NCBI GenBank assembly: GCA_018398585.1
Contig: JAGTTD010000016.1
Span: forward strand, 23,607,212-23,671,211
Length of the DNA stretch: 64,000 bases
DNA from: Simmondsia chinensis
Taxonomy: Eukaryota; Streptophyta; Magnoliopsida; Caryophyllales; Simmondsiaceae
Direction: 5' to 3'
The notes below the pieces were generated by a model that was given only the letters and a program-made list of their open reading frames with translations, was not told the origin of the DNA and ran no database searches. Shown one piece after another: positions 44,257-54,880 of this stretch. The position numbers and the translations under genes are program-made. How positions within the stretch are numbered: the first letter of the stretch is position 1; the number at the start of each line of letters is the position of its first letter.

Positions 44257-45714
44257 AAAGATAGCTTGCTAACGTTTAACTTGGTACCTCCTACAAGACC
44301 CTTAAGACCCTCATACGGCTGAGGTTGGTACCCGTTTCACGTAATTTATCTTTTAGGAGGTATGGGCGCTTGGATTGGGTTTTTAACAGGGAACATTGGC
44401 GTTTACCTTAGGCCCAATATCGATCCCACAACACCGCCCACTAAGTCCTTTTTAAGTCCGAAATGGTTATACCTGAACTCGTCACGGCCAAGGGCCAAAA
44501 AAGGTAAAACAAAGCAAAGTAATAGTAATAGTAATAAAATAGAAAGTAAGAAACTAACTACTATGGTTATTTTGCTTTAAGATTTCAAACATTCTAGCTT
44601 ATTAAAACACTAATCCAAACATTAGTAACAACAATTAAATTAACATAAGACACCGTTATATGTGAAGGCGGCAGGATCCTTAACCCAAAAGCGACCCAAA
44701 TAAAGTAAAATTTGAGCTAGGAGGAAGATTACCGCCTAACAAAAGGGTAACGCTTTCCAAGGTTCCCTTCAATAAATAACGCCGTCACCACTAAACTCAG
44801 CAAATGCCCAGGGGGCGCCAACATTAATTCACAACACCACCAACCATTTCCATTTGGCGCCACTAACAATAGAATGTGGCGAAAGCTTGTTGGTAGGAAC
44901 TTTACCACTAATCTAAGGCTTAAGCCACCACAAAAACGAATTTAACAATTTTATTTTGGCGCTCCGCCAAGAAACTTGGCTGCACCTTCAAGCTTGACCA
45001 GTCATTGCCGCCTATGAGCTTGGCCAAACGGCTTGGCCAACCCTTTAAACAAATAGCTCACCAGAAGCGAAGTAAAAGCCATCACTAACTAACTTAAACA
45101 ACTCATTAAGATAAGCGACGAGGCTAATTAGGTTTTGACCAAACTTCACCCGTGATCCCGGCTCCACGCTATCCATTTTACCAGGAACTACCGCCCATCG
45201 GCACTGTTGTGTAGTCATGCCAATATACTTTGCTGTCACCCCTTTATCTTTGATTAAATGGTGCCGCCAATAAGCGCAATTAGGTACTACCGCCAAGCTG
45301 CTTACCAGGGTACTATTGCCCACAAGGGTAGCAGTAAAGCGCTTGAGATACCCGTCTCGACTCATCCGCTCCCTAATAAAGAGGCTAATACTCTTAGAGC
45401 TAAGGATGAAGCCTAAAAAAGACCCCTTACCTTCACGGTACGAAGGGCATGTTATTCTACAGATTTGTAAGGCACCCTTTGGCGCCTAATAAAATCTACC
45501 ACTTTTTAATGAGGCATGCAGCATACTCACTAACAAACGTTGGCAATCGCATTCTTGATAGCGGTCTTATACACCCAAATAAAATCCCCATTTAAGCCGC
45601 CTCTTGACAACTGCGGAATCTACCATTTATCAATGACGGTGGGTAGCTGTATTCATGCTCACCAGTGAAGACTGGTGGCAAACTTATATTATTTGTCCTC
45701 ATTTCAACCCAGTC
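44257..45714 (+). other. TE3a leader or deletion scar, non-coding
   Basis: No reading frame of interest. Recurrent CCGCC(A/T) words resemble the LTR. The open stretch 45045-45365 (- strand) has no recognisable domain. Confidence 0.4.
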
Positions 45715-45935
45715 GGGGGCTGGAGGCTTAACGCTTCTATGTGATATACGTGAATTATGTGATTTATGTTTAACCTAGTCCCTAGCCAGGGGTTGGAGGC
45801 TTAATGCTTCTATGTGATATACGTGAATTATGTGATTTATATTTAACCTAGTCCCTAGCCGGGGGTTGGGGGCTTAACGCTTCTATGTGATATATGTGAA
45901 ATATGTGATTTACATTCCTTCTATGAATTACGTGG
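45715..45935. repeat. 73-bp tandem repeat, three copies
   Basis: GGAGGCTTAACGCTTCTATG at 45722 recurs at 45795 and about 45868, each with TATGTGATATACGTGAATTA. Confidence 0.88.
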
Positions 45936-46009
45936 TTGACGTCCCTTATGTGATCCATATTAACCCAGCCCCCTAAAGTTGTTATTCACGGCAACTCTCA
46001 CCTAACGTG

Positions 46010-46760
46010 AGAGCCCGCGGTTATTTGTGCCCCACCTAACATCGGGGTGGGCGTTTGCTCTTGCTCCAATTAAAATGGGAGCACGGAGTTATTCGGGGCG
46101 GTACACCTTCACCTACCGTGAGTGTCCGCGTTCATTCGGGTCCCCTCCTACGCAAGGGGCTAGCTGTTGTTTTGCTCCACTTGAAATGGGAGCACGAAGT
46201 TATTGGGGCGGTACATCTTCACCTATTGTGAGTGTCCACGTTCATTTGGGTCCCCTCCTACGCAGGGGGCTGGCCGTTGTTTTGCTCCACTTGAAATGGG
46301 AGCACAGAATTATTCGAGAGTGGTAATTCTCATATAACGTGAGAGCCCGTGGTTATCTTAAGTCCGCTCAAACACTGGGGGATGGCAGTTGTTTTTGCTC
46401 CAATTGAAATGGGAGCACGAAGTCATTCGGGGGCGGAAACTCTCATATAACATGAGAGCCCGCGGTTATCTTGAGTCCCCTCACACACTAGGGGCTGGCG
46501 GTTGTTTTTGCTCCAATTAAAATGGGAGCACGGAGTCATTCGGGCACGGTAACTCTCATATAACGTGAGACCTTGCAGTTATCTTGAGTCCCCTCAAACA
46601 CTGGGGCTGGCGGTTGTTTTTGCTCCAATTGAAATGGGAGCACGGAGTTATTCGGGCACGATAACTCTCATATAATGTCAGAGTCCGCGGTTATTTGTGC
46701 CCCACCTAACATCGGGGCAAGCGGTTGTTCTGCTCCAACCCGTATTGGAGCACGATTTAC
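46010..46760. repeat. About 115-bp hairpin-bearing tandem repeat, seven copies
   Basis: GGGAGCACGGAGT-type words occur at about 46078, 46189, 46309, 46412, 46525, 46638 and 46745. Each unit holds three short inverted repeats: CTCTCA..TGAGAG, TGCTCC..GGAGCA, and CCCCT..AGGGG. Confidence 0.88.
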
Positions 46761-46799
46761 ACTCCATCCGACACATGGAGTATGAAACAAAATATGCTC

Positions 46800-46965
46800 C
46801 AACCCAGCCCACGGCTGGGGGCTAGGAGTTAAAAATATTCACAATACGCTTTAACCTAGCCCACGGCTGGGGGCTAGGAGTTAAAAATATTCACAATACA
46901 TTCCAACCCAGCCTACGGCTGGGGGCTAGGAATTAAAAGCATTCACAGTGCATTCCACCCCAGCT
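46800..46965. repeat. 52-bp tandem repeat, three copies
   Basis: CCACGGCTGGGGGCTAGGAG recurs at 46811, 46863 and 46915 with almost no change. CCCAGCCCACGGCTGGG is itself an inverted repeat. Confidence 0.88.
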
Positions 46966-47493
46966 TATAAGTAAGAATTAGGAGGCCAAATGCACAGTTA
47001 TTCATAACCTGGCTCAACGGCCAAGACTTGACAAAGCCTCCAATCAGGAATACAATTCCTAGAGGCTATACCAAGAATTTGCAAATTAGAAGGAGCAACG
47101 CCCACATTAACAAGAAATTACAAGTACATCCCAGTAACCTGCCATGGAAACAACAACAAACACAACCCTTAAAAGGCTTAAGCCCTCTAAGCCTTGAAGC
47201 ATATTCCAAAAGCTAAAATTCCTCTTTTAACGATAGCGTTGGCCTCAAGCCAAAATACCCCAACAAGTGGGTAAGGTAACGCCTGACTAAAGGAGGGTAT
47301 GACTTGGTCCCTCACTCTTTAAGACATTAAAGTTACTCAAGCCCTTGACTCACATAAAGTTATTCACACATATATACACATTCCAAATGCCTTAAACAAA
47401 ATACTGTTTATACAAAGTAGACAACAAAACACCCTTTTGGAGGCACGCATAACACGAGTATATTCACAGCAAAAAATAGAGTAAAATGATACT

Positions 47494-48545
47494 TCAATCT
47501 TCCTGGTTACTCTCGGTATTGGACCTGTCTTCAACCTCGTCTTCCATCTCTTTGTTCACCCCATCTGTAATCTGCTAAAGAAGGGTGTTACCAAGCTGAG
47601 GAAAAATATTCTGCACCTTCTCTTGAAATTTATCTAAAGCCTTATCTGCTCCATCCTAGTACCATTCGCTCTGTTCCTCAGAAAATTCAATACTGGCACG
47701 GTAATCTTCTACCGCCACATCCTTGGTGCCAGCTAACCGGGTGGGAATCTCAGCAAGAAATCTCTTGAACCTATCCTGGGATTCTTGAACAGATAATCTC
47801 AATCCATCATTCTCAGCCTTCAACTCTTCAATCTTATTCTTTAACTCTTCATTCGCCCTCGTCTGACGTTGCTCAACGTCTTGAGAACGCTTCAGTACAG
47901 CTAAGGAAGATGCCAATTCATTCTGAAGGTGTTGAAGGTTGGAATCTTTTTCCGATAAAGCCGCAAATGCTACCCCCATCGCACTAAATCCCTAAAAAAA
48001 CAAACCTAAAACGCGTAAGACGCAGAAGAAAATTGCAGAATAAGGAAGGAAGAAGTCCGTACCTGAGAAATGAGAGATGCCAACTCAGCCGAAGGAACTT
48101 TGTACTCTCTCCCCAGATCCCTAGACGAAAACTCCTTTAAGCGTTGACTAAGGGAATCAAAACTGCCGCCAATTGATGTGGAAGAAGATGGCTCCAGGCC
48201 CCTTTGCGTCCCTCCAGGCTCACGCTCACTACTTAAACCCGCAACTATATCCCTTTCAGGGATCTCTGAAGATAGGTCCCATTCTGCCAAAGGAGAGCCT
48301 TCCACCCTCAACTCAGGTTCAACATCAGTAGTAAGATCCTCTTGGGATACAGGAGTTCGCCTGCTTCTTAAACGAGGACGCTTATGCAAAGGCGCCTTCT
48401 TGGCAGAGGAAGACGAAGGCTGGCGTGACGACGTTCATGTTGCTTTACACTTTTTAAGAGCAGCATGCCTCCGTTGCCCCTTTCTACCGGTGGGGAGAGA
48501 AGACAAACTTCGAATGTCCAACTCCTCGAGCTCTTCAACTAAGGG
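47494..48545 (-). pseudogene. TE3a antisense gene, C-terminal part, with a 71-bp intron
   Basis: Read on the - strand from about 48545 to a TGA at 47494. Exon one (to 48063) is Ser/Arg/Glu-rich: HKRPRLRSRRTPVSQEDL, then PSAELASLISQ. The intron is 47992-48062, with CAG|GTACGG donor and TTTTTTTAG acceptor. Phase is kept across it. Exon two opens GFSAMGVAFAALSEKD and forms a long coiled coil (LQNELASSLAVLKRSQDVE, ELKNKIEELKAEN). The end reads VAVEDYRASIEFSEEQ, then an acidic tail. Three TAG stops break it. The N-terminus is cut off at 48550. The coiled coil plus YRASIEF-type end is like the C-termini of plant proteins linked to gypsy elements. The function is unknown. Confidence 0.7.
47992..48062 (-). 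other. Intron of the TE3a antisense gene (71 bp)
   Basis: It has a GT donor in a CAG|GTACGG context and an AG acceptor after TTTGTTTTTTT. Codons before and after read in one frame (phase 0). Confidence 0.75.
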
Positions 48546-48550
48546 AAAGA

Positions 48551-49507
48551 AAGAAATACGCGCAAGACCTCATCCAGAAGTGCGAAAGGTGCCAGAAACA
48601 TGCTTCGATAATCCACGTGCCCGCGACCTTATTGCAACCTATACTTAGTCCTATTCTTTTCACTCAATGGGGAATGGACATCTCGGGATCGTATCCAAAA
48701 GCAACCGGACAATGGAGGTACATCATAGTAGCCATAGATTACTTCAGCAAATGGATAGAGGCGGAACCCATCGCACAGACCACGGATCAAGCCATCCAGC
48801 GTTTCCTCTAGGAAGAGATCATCACCCGATGCAGAATCCCTTAAGTCCTAGTCACGAATAACGGCAATCAATTCAGCTTGCGAAGGTTCCACAACCATTG
48901 TGAGAGCTGGGGAATCAAGATACAATACGCTTTCATAGCGCACCCTCAGAACAACTAACAAGCAGAATCTGCAAACAAGCACATATTGACAGGTCTGAAG
49001 CGATGCTTGGAAGAAGCCAAGGGGAATTGGGCGAAGGAATTGCCAAGCGTATTGTGGGCCTACCGGACTACAGCCTGGAACGCCACAGGAGAGACCCCCT
49101 ACAACTTGGTATATGGCACAAAGGCAGTACTACCGGTGGAGATAGGAGAGTCCAGCCTCCGGATTCGAAGCTACGACCAAGCACGCAATGAAGAATCACT
49201 GAGGCAATCGCTAGATGAAGTGCAAGAGACCCGCGAGAATGCCCCGATCAGGATGGTCGTACAAAAGCAGAAAGTGGCAAAGTACTTCAACTCCAAGGTC
49301 GGGGGAAGAACGTTTCAAGACAGAGAGCTGGTATTACGATGGGTCGAGTCGGCCTGGCCCCACCCCGGAAAGCTATCCGCTAACTGGGAAGGACCTTGCC
49401 AAGTCTCTCAGACGACCCGAGAAGGAGCATATCGCCTAGGAAAACTAGACAGGAACCCGCTCCCACGAACATGGAATGTTTTGGACTTGAAAAAATATTT
49501 TGTATGA
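48551..49507 (+). pseudogene. TE3b integrase, decayed
   Basis: It opens at the zinc-finger end (CERCQKHASIIHVPA). The DDE core follows: WGMDISGSYPKATGQW, FSKWIEAEPIAQ, then a broken middle with in-frame stops at about 48809 and 48843. The second catalytic Asp appears as Asn (VTNNGNQF). After TAA near 48958 the frame is open from 48986 to 49507, with ELPSVLWAYRTTAWNATGE, LVYGTKAVLPVEIGESS and the C-terminal ANWEGPCQVSQTTREGAYRL. There is no chromodomain. Confidence 0.85.
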
Positions 49508-50634
49508 ATAACTGGTCGAGGTACTAAAGGAAAACACCACACCCTTTGTTGAAACATTTCTTCCCCAAAACATGATGAAAACATATAATAATGCACATAA
49601 AAAAACAAAAAAAATGACCAAAAAATTGGACCTCCAAAAAATCAGACGGAACAGTAACAAAACATAAATACGAAGTATATATACATAAGTGATCAAACCA
49701 ACAATCATGGTCGGAAAATACATCAAAAGGTAAAAACAAACATAAATGTTTATGCCGTAGGACCTTCCAAAACCCTCGGCATGAACGCTTAAGCCGTGAG
49801 GGCTGGCCGCAACGAGCTCACCTCACTGGTCTTGCCCGCGGCCCACAAAAACTGTAAGCATTTATGTTATAAGTCCCACTAAAAAAAAAAAAAGAGGCTC
49901 CTATACGCTTAAGCAGTAAGGCCAGGTCCGCTTCGAGCAAACAAAACCCACCGGACTCACCCACGGCCCCTAAAATGCCCATGGGGACGCCCGTGGTAAA
50001 CCAAGCCTACTGGACTGCTCACGGCAAATCATGCCTATTGGTCCAAGGCCCCTTAAGCTAGTGGTCTGCCTACGACACCCTTAAGCCCATGGTTCGCCCA
50101 AGGCACACTAAGCCTGTTGGTTCTTCTGCAGTAAAAAATATGTGCTCTTCCGACATGGGCATACCAGAACTTGGTCGGATTTCGAAATAGCTCAGCTGCT
50201 ATACGCGCCCTTCCGAAGCGGGTCAAACTATAAGTCCATTGATCCGTCTGCGGAACATTAAACCATGAGGGCGGTCCACATCAAGCGTGCGCCCCTCATC
50301 GGTCTCGCCCATGGCCCCTTAAAGCTCGAGGACCAGTCCTCAGCACACAGACCGTAAGCCCATAGGTCCGTCCATGGCATGCTAAAGTCCGGATGGCTCT
50401 GTACACTGGAAATAAGCTCATAAGTCTGGATGGCTCTGTACACCGACTGGAAAAAAAGCTCGTGGATCCGTCCACGGCAACAGACCATAAGTCCGTAAGA
50501 TCCTTCTATGGCAAGCTAAAGCCCGTAGATCCGTCTGCGGCAAATGATGATCCTATAAGCCCTCTTCAGGCCGGGTGGCACGCTTCACCTCGTAAGCCCT
50601 CTTCAGACCGAGGGAAGCACACAGAACTTAAGTT
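49508..50634. other. TE3b spacer with degenerate hairpin words
   Basis: Non-coding. From about 49760, words such as CGTxxGTCCGTCTGCGGCA and TTAAGCC recur in diverged form, and they merge into the ordered array that follows. Confidence 0.5.
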
Positions 50635-51005
50635 CGTAGATCCGTCTACGGCAGGCAGAAGTCCGTGGATCCATCCACGGCAAACAGACCCTAAGTCCGG
50701 AGATCCGTCTGTGGCGGGCTAAAGTCCGTAGATTCATTTGCGGCAAACATACCATAGGTCCGTAGATCCGTATACGGCAGGCTAAATTCCGTGGATCCAT
50801 CCGCCGCAAACAGACCCTAAGTTCGTAGATCCGTCTACAACGGGCTAAAGTCTGTAGATTCGCCTGAGGCAAACAGACCATAAGTCCGGAGATCCGTCTA
50901 CAGTAGGCTAAAGTCCATGGATCCCTCCGCGGCAACAGACCCTAAGTCCATAGATCCATCTACGGCTGGCTAAAGTCCGTGGATCCATCCATGGTAGACC
51001 TAGAC
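50635..51005. repeat. 62-bp hairpin tandem array, about six copies
   Basis: AGATCCGTCT occurs at about 50638, 50701, 50764, 50826, 50890 and 50950. Each unit has two near-palindromes, CCGTAGATCCGTCTACGG (7-bp stem) and CCGTGGATCCATCCACGG (8-bp stem), separated by GCAGGCTAAAGT and CAAACAGACCCTAAGT. Confidence 0.9.
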
Positions 51006-51440
51006 CTTAATCCGCAGAGTTGTCTACAACAGGCATAAAGCCCGCAGTTCGCCCACGGTAAGCTAACCCATTTTTTGACAGGGAACACACTCGTTCTCGA
51101 AACACAGGAGCCTGCTCGAAGTGGAAAAGACAAGGCAGGCAAGAGGTTGAAACCCCCCCCCCCCCCCCGGGGACGAGAAAAAATCAACACAAGTCGCAAG
51201 CCTCTACGAAGCACTATAAGTATCTGTACATAGTCGAAAAACAAGTGAGAGGCTGAAAGAAGAAAAAAAAGGCGGATGATCATTACATTAATCAAGACGG
51301 CTCAGGCACCAACCATTCTTCCTTTATACAAAATGACTGTCAAAGATAAGGACGGGACAAACAAAGCAAAATTACAACCAAGTGTTCAAAAAGCTAGCCT
51401 AATCCGCCACCTCCGAGAAAAACAAAAGAGGAAAAGGATC
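51006..51440. other. Spacer with a C16 run
   Basis: A 16-base C run followed by GGGG at 51153-51172. No gene is seen before the antisense gene end at 51441. Confidence 0.4.
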
Positions 51441-53682
51441 CTACTGAGAAGGAGTGGCAGAACCGGTCTTTGAATGGTCCCGGAACACTAGACCCTTCCT
51501 ATACTTGGCCACTGCCTGGACGGTCTGATCAGAAAAGCAAGAAATGACAGCATCCTACTCCGACAAACGAAGCTCCAGCTCTTGGATCCGGGAACCCTGC
51601 GCCGCGACTTGGGCATGCGGTGTCGACTTGGCCGAACGAAGCTCCTTGGTTTCTCTCCCGCTCTGCCTCTAGCTCGAAGTACCCAACACCGACGGTGCGA
51701 CAAGCTAACAAGAGCGAAAGTGTGTCAAAGAAAAAGCAGTGAGGAAGGCGACTCAAAGTAAACGCAAATGACAGTAAAAATGCGGTAAGTTACTTTAGAT
51801 AGAAGAGCCGTCGCATCCTCAAAGGTCACCTTTGACAAACGCGCTATGTCAGTACGCAAAGGTAACTGTGAACATGTCTCCCAGCCCAATTCAGCATCGC
51901 CCGAATGGGCAGCAGCGTGAAGGACTGTCGGAGAAGCAGCTCTCCTAGGACTGATACGTATGGCTTGAAGCCTTCTACACCAAACGACTGGTTCGGAATC
52001 ACGACCGTCGTCCATCTAGGAATCAAAGGAGACCACAACTCCTCCAAATCACAAAAAGCACCAACGGGGGGCCTCGCCTCGGGAAAATGCACTCCCGAGC
52101 CTCCAGAGGAAGGAGGCAAAAGCTCCATTGCCCTTGAGCCGAAAGACCTCGTGACCTAGACAGCCACTTTCATCGCTGCAATCTTGCTAGGACCACGAAG
52201 TCCCCTCGCAGCGACAGTCACGTCCACAGGGAGGACAGACTTCAACACTAGCTCTCCATCAACCAAGTCTGGGACTGCTTTCCCACGATGCACACGAGGT
52301 CGCTCAGAGAACCAACAAGCGGACGAGCCACTCGGTGGAACAGCCGAGTTCCCTAATCCCCAGGATGGATCCAACAACTATGCTGTCGTCAAGGTGAGCA
52401 CGGCCATACCTTGCAGGGGACTCGGCTCCTCGGAAGGAGGCAACAGAGAAAACATGCTATCCATATTGACACTCATCAATTCGTCTACTGAAAAAGACAC
52501 AAAGGAAATGTCAGTATAGTACGCCAAATGCCTTAACTAAGCTGTCCTAATATCAGAAGTCAAAATAAAATGATCAAAATATACATAAGACACATAAAAA
52601 TGTAAGCAACAAATAAAATCAAAACAAGACACTATGGCAGACAACCGCATACTTGTGAAAGGCTTTTGCGAAAGTCCAGCTCTAACAAGCATTATTTCCT
52701 ACTCGAATAGCTCCTTCGAAGTTACAAGCTGCTCGCCTATGGAGCCTTTGTCAAAATGACAGACAATCCATTTTTCGAGGGAAGTTAGAACACCCCCTTC
52801 GCGGGACGTGGACGTTGCATCATACCCCATGTCATCAAGAACGATGGGGCCAAGGGAGGCTTAATCCAAACGAAATTTGCGCTCCCAGTTCCTCGCGGTA
52901 GTCAGGTTATTCCTCACAAAGACGAACCTCCTCCGACTCTCAAAACTGGCCATACGCCTAGAATACCTAATCTTAAAAAGAATGTAAAAAACCCGCAAAG
53001 AAGGAGTAAAACCCTTTACATAACACGTAAATAAAAAGCTGTACACGTTCCTAAACCCGTCAGGAATAATTATCCCCAGGCACACATTATAATGAATAAG
53101 CAATTCTTCCACTAAGGGAGGCAGGGGAAAACGGACCCTCGCCTCTAAAGAATCTATAGAAATACAAAAACAACCCGCTTTAGGAGGAAGCAATGGACAA
53201 TCGTCTTGCCGAGGACCCCACACCTCGTAATCCTCCAAGAAACAATACTTAGAGCAAATTCTAGAGACACCGCTCTCACCTAGTACACTCGACACAAATG
53301 TCCTTGACGGACGGATTCGGGCAATCTCTGGAAACATAAGTCGGAAGGGTACACTTTCGACCGGAGAATGCCGACTTAGCGACACCGCGACTGTACTCTA
53401 AACCTCAGGAGACAAGCTACCCTCGCTTTGGACCTCTGAAGCTGAGGCCTCCAAAAAAATTCCGCTCACATTCCATCAAAAAGAGAAAATTGTAACAGGC
53501 AAGTAAAGTAAAATAATTTACATGCAACAAAATTTTACAGACTTACTCGTATACGAAAAATCGGGACAAATGGCTGTAAGAGCAAGCGCGGTCCCTGAGG
53601 AGGGGTTCTCGACCTCTGAGGACTCTCCCTTTCCCCTCGGTACCGCAACATCTCCAATACAGAGAAGGACCTTGTCAGACAT
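51441..53682 (-). pseudogene. TE3b antisense gene: PF04195-like domain and coiled coil, decayed
   Basis: An ATG at 53682 opens MSDKVLLCIGDVAVPRGKG. A GTAAGT donor at 53546 suggests an intron. The main part (53385-52861) holds a conserved block, RVRFPLPPLVEELLIHYNV, GIIIPDGFRNVYSFLF, then FYILFKIRYS. This resembles the 'putative gypsy type transposon' family (PF04195). Downstream pieces at 52377-52156 and 52128-51844 (VHFPEARPPVGAF) are linkers. The C-terminus (51660-51441) is a coiled coil, KELRSAKSTPHAQVAAQGSR and IQELELRLSE, ending at TAG 51441. Stops at about 53407 and 52861, plus frameshifts, disable it. It corresponds in position and end structure to 47494-48545. The function is unknown. 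Confidence 0.65.
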
Positions 53683-54093
53683 CTCACCTCTCGGTCTTCT
53701 TATCACTAATAGCCAAGAGAGAGGGGATGACGGTGGCGCGTCCACTACGACCCAACTTGCCCAGATTCTGGACAAACGAAAAAAACCCACCTTATCCTTG
53801 GCCCGCTCCCGCAAAAACACTAAACACAGTAACCCGAAAACTGACCTGAAGTGAAAAAGAAAACCGCGCCAGAAGGAGCCGCCTAAATGCCAAAAATATG
53901 TCAATCAGATATTTAAACCCGAAGAGTAAAAATATTATGAAGATGGAAATGGGGCTCCATCTCACCCCGAGACTTGCGCCCACCAAAAACAAAACAATAT
54001 TTGTTAACAAAAAACTTAAAAATCGAAACAAAAATCTAACAAAGTTTGGAACGAGGCCTAGCTTACCCCCGGTTCAAAAAGATAATAAAAATA

Positions 54094-54145
<52 letters not shown>

Positions 54146-54146
54146 T
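54094..54146. repeat. (AAT)n microsatellite
   Basis: About 17 uninterrupted units between the two antisense genes. Confidence 0.9.
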
Positions 54147-54468
54147 ATACACACTAATTCTTACAAAATTTAAGAAACTGTTAACAAACTAGGGCAATAC
54201 AAAAACGAACAAAAGCACAAAACGGGTCTCTCTCTCACTCCCTCTCGTGCTCGCTCAGCCCAGCCGAAAAAAAAAAAATTTACATGCAAACGCCATGCAT
54301 GAACTCGGAAGCCTAGCCTCCCTCAAAAAAGGCCCATAACGAGACCGAGAACTCGACCACACTTCCTTAAGGGAAGTGCCTGGGACAAGACACCATCTTT
54401 CCCCAAAGAACGAGTTTGTTTCCACTCTAAAAAAGGCAAAGTAAGGGAGAACGTACCTTAGAACCAAG

Positions 54469-54600
54469 CTCACCTGAAACCCGAGCTTAATCCGTCACAA
54501 AGCAACCCAAAAACCGAGCCAATAGAAGAGAGAGAGGAACGGTTGAGAGAGAGAGAAAAATGGTAGGGTGAGGGAGAGAAAGAGAGGTAAGGACCATAAG
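54469..54600 (-). promoter_or_regulatory. Possible leader of the TE3b antisense gene
   Basis: On the - strand, a CT-rich stretch (54592-54525: CTCTCTTTCTCTCCCTCACC) is followed by a donor CAG|GTGAGC at 54473. Such a pyrimidine-rich leader with a splice donor fits a plant 5' UTR intron upstream of the ATG at 53682. This is inferred from pattern only. Confidence 0.4.
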
Positions 54601-54880
54601 TTTGATGGGACACATCTAGTCCCATCAAATATGACAAGAGGTTTACGAATCAAACCACGTCCGAACATTTTTCGGACGACTGACACCTATAAAATGTAAT
54701 AAATCAAATACAGGCACGGCAAAGAAAAATGACACACAATAAAATAAAATAAAATCAACTGACTCAAACCGGGAACCCTTTCGGGTACAAACAACTATAC
54801 CCACGTAATAAAAATAACAACGAAAAATAAACTCCAGTATAATAAAAGAACTCATAAGTAGGAGTTCATTAAAAGTTTCT

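Larger units (their letters stand above)
43527..48550 (+). mobile_element. TE3a: Tat-type gypsy remnant, 5' LTR plus 3' region, gag-pol lost
   Basis: A 5' LTR and PBS are followed by 1.4 kb of non-coding DNA, three tandem repeat blocks and an antisense gene, with no gag-pol. In Tat elements the repeats and antisense gene lie after integrase, so a large internal deletion, or a non-autonomous design, is likely. The element ends abruptly at about 48550, where integrase sequence of another Tat copy begins. That copy's 3' LTR does not match this 5' LTR. Confidence 0.65.

Noticed and set aside
46027..46326. 99-residue + strand open frame with repeated peptides
   Set aside because: It is produced by the 115-bp tandem repeat and has no domain.
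50635..51005. Hairpin array as CRISPR or a coding repeat
   Set aside because: Units are contiguous with no spacers, and frames across it give no plausible protein.
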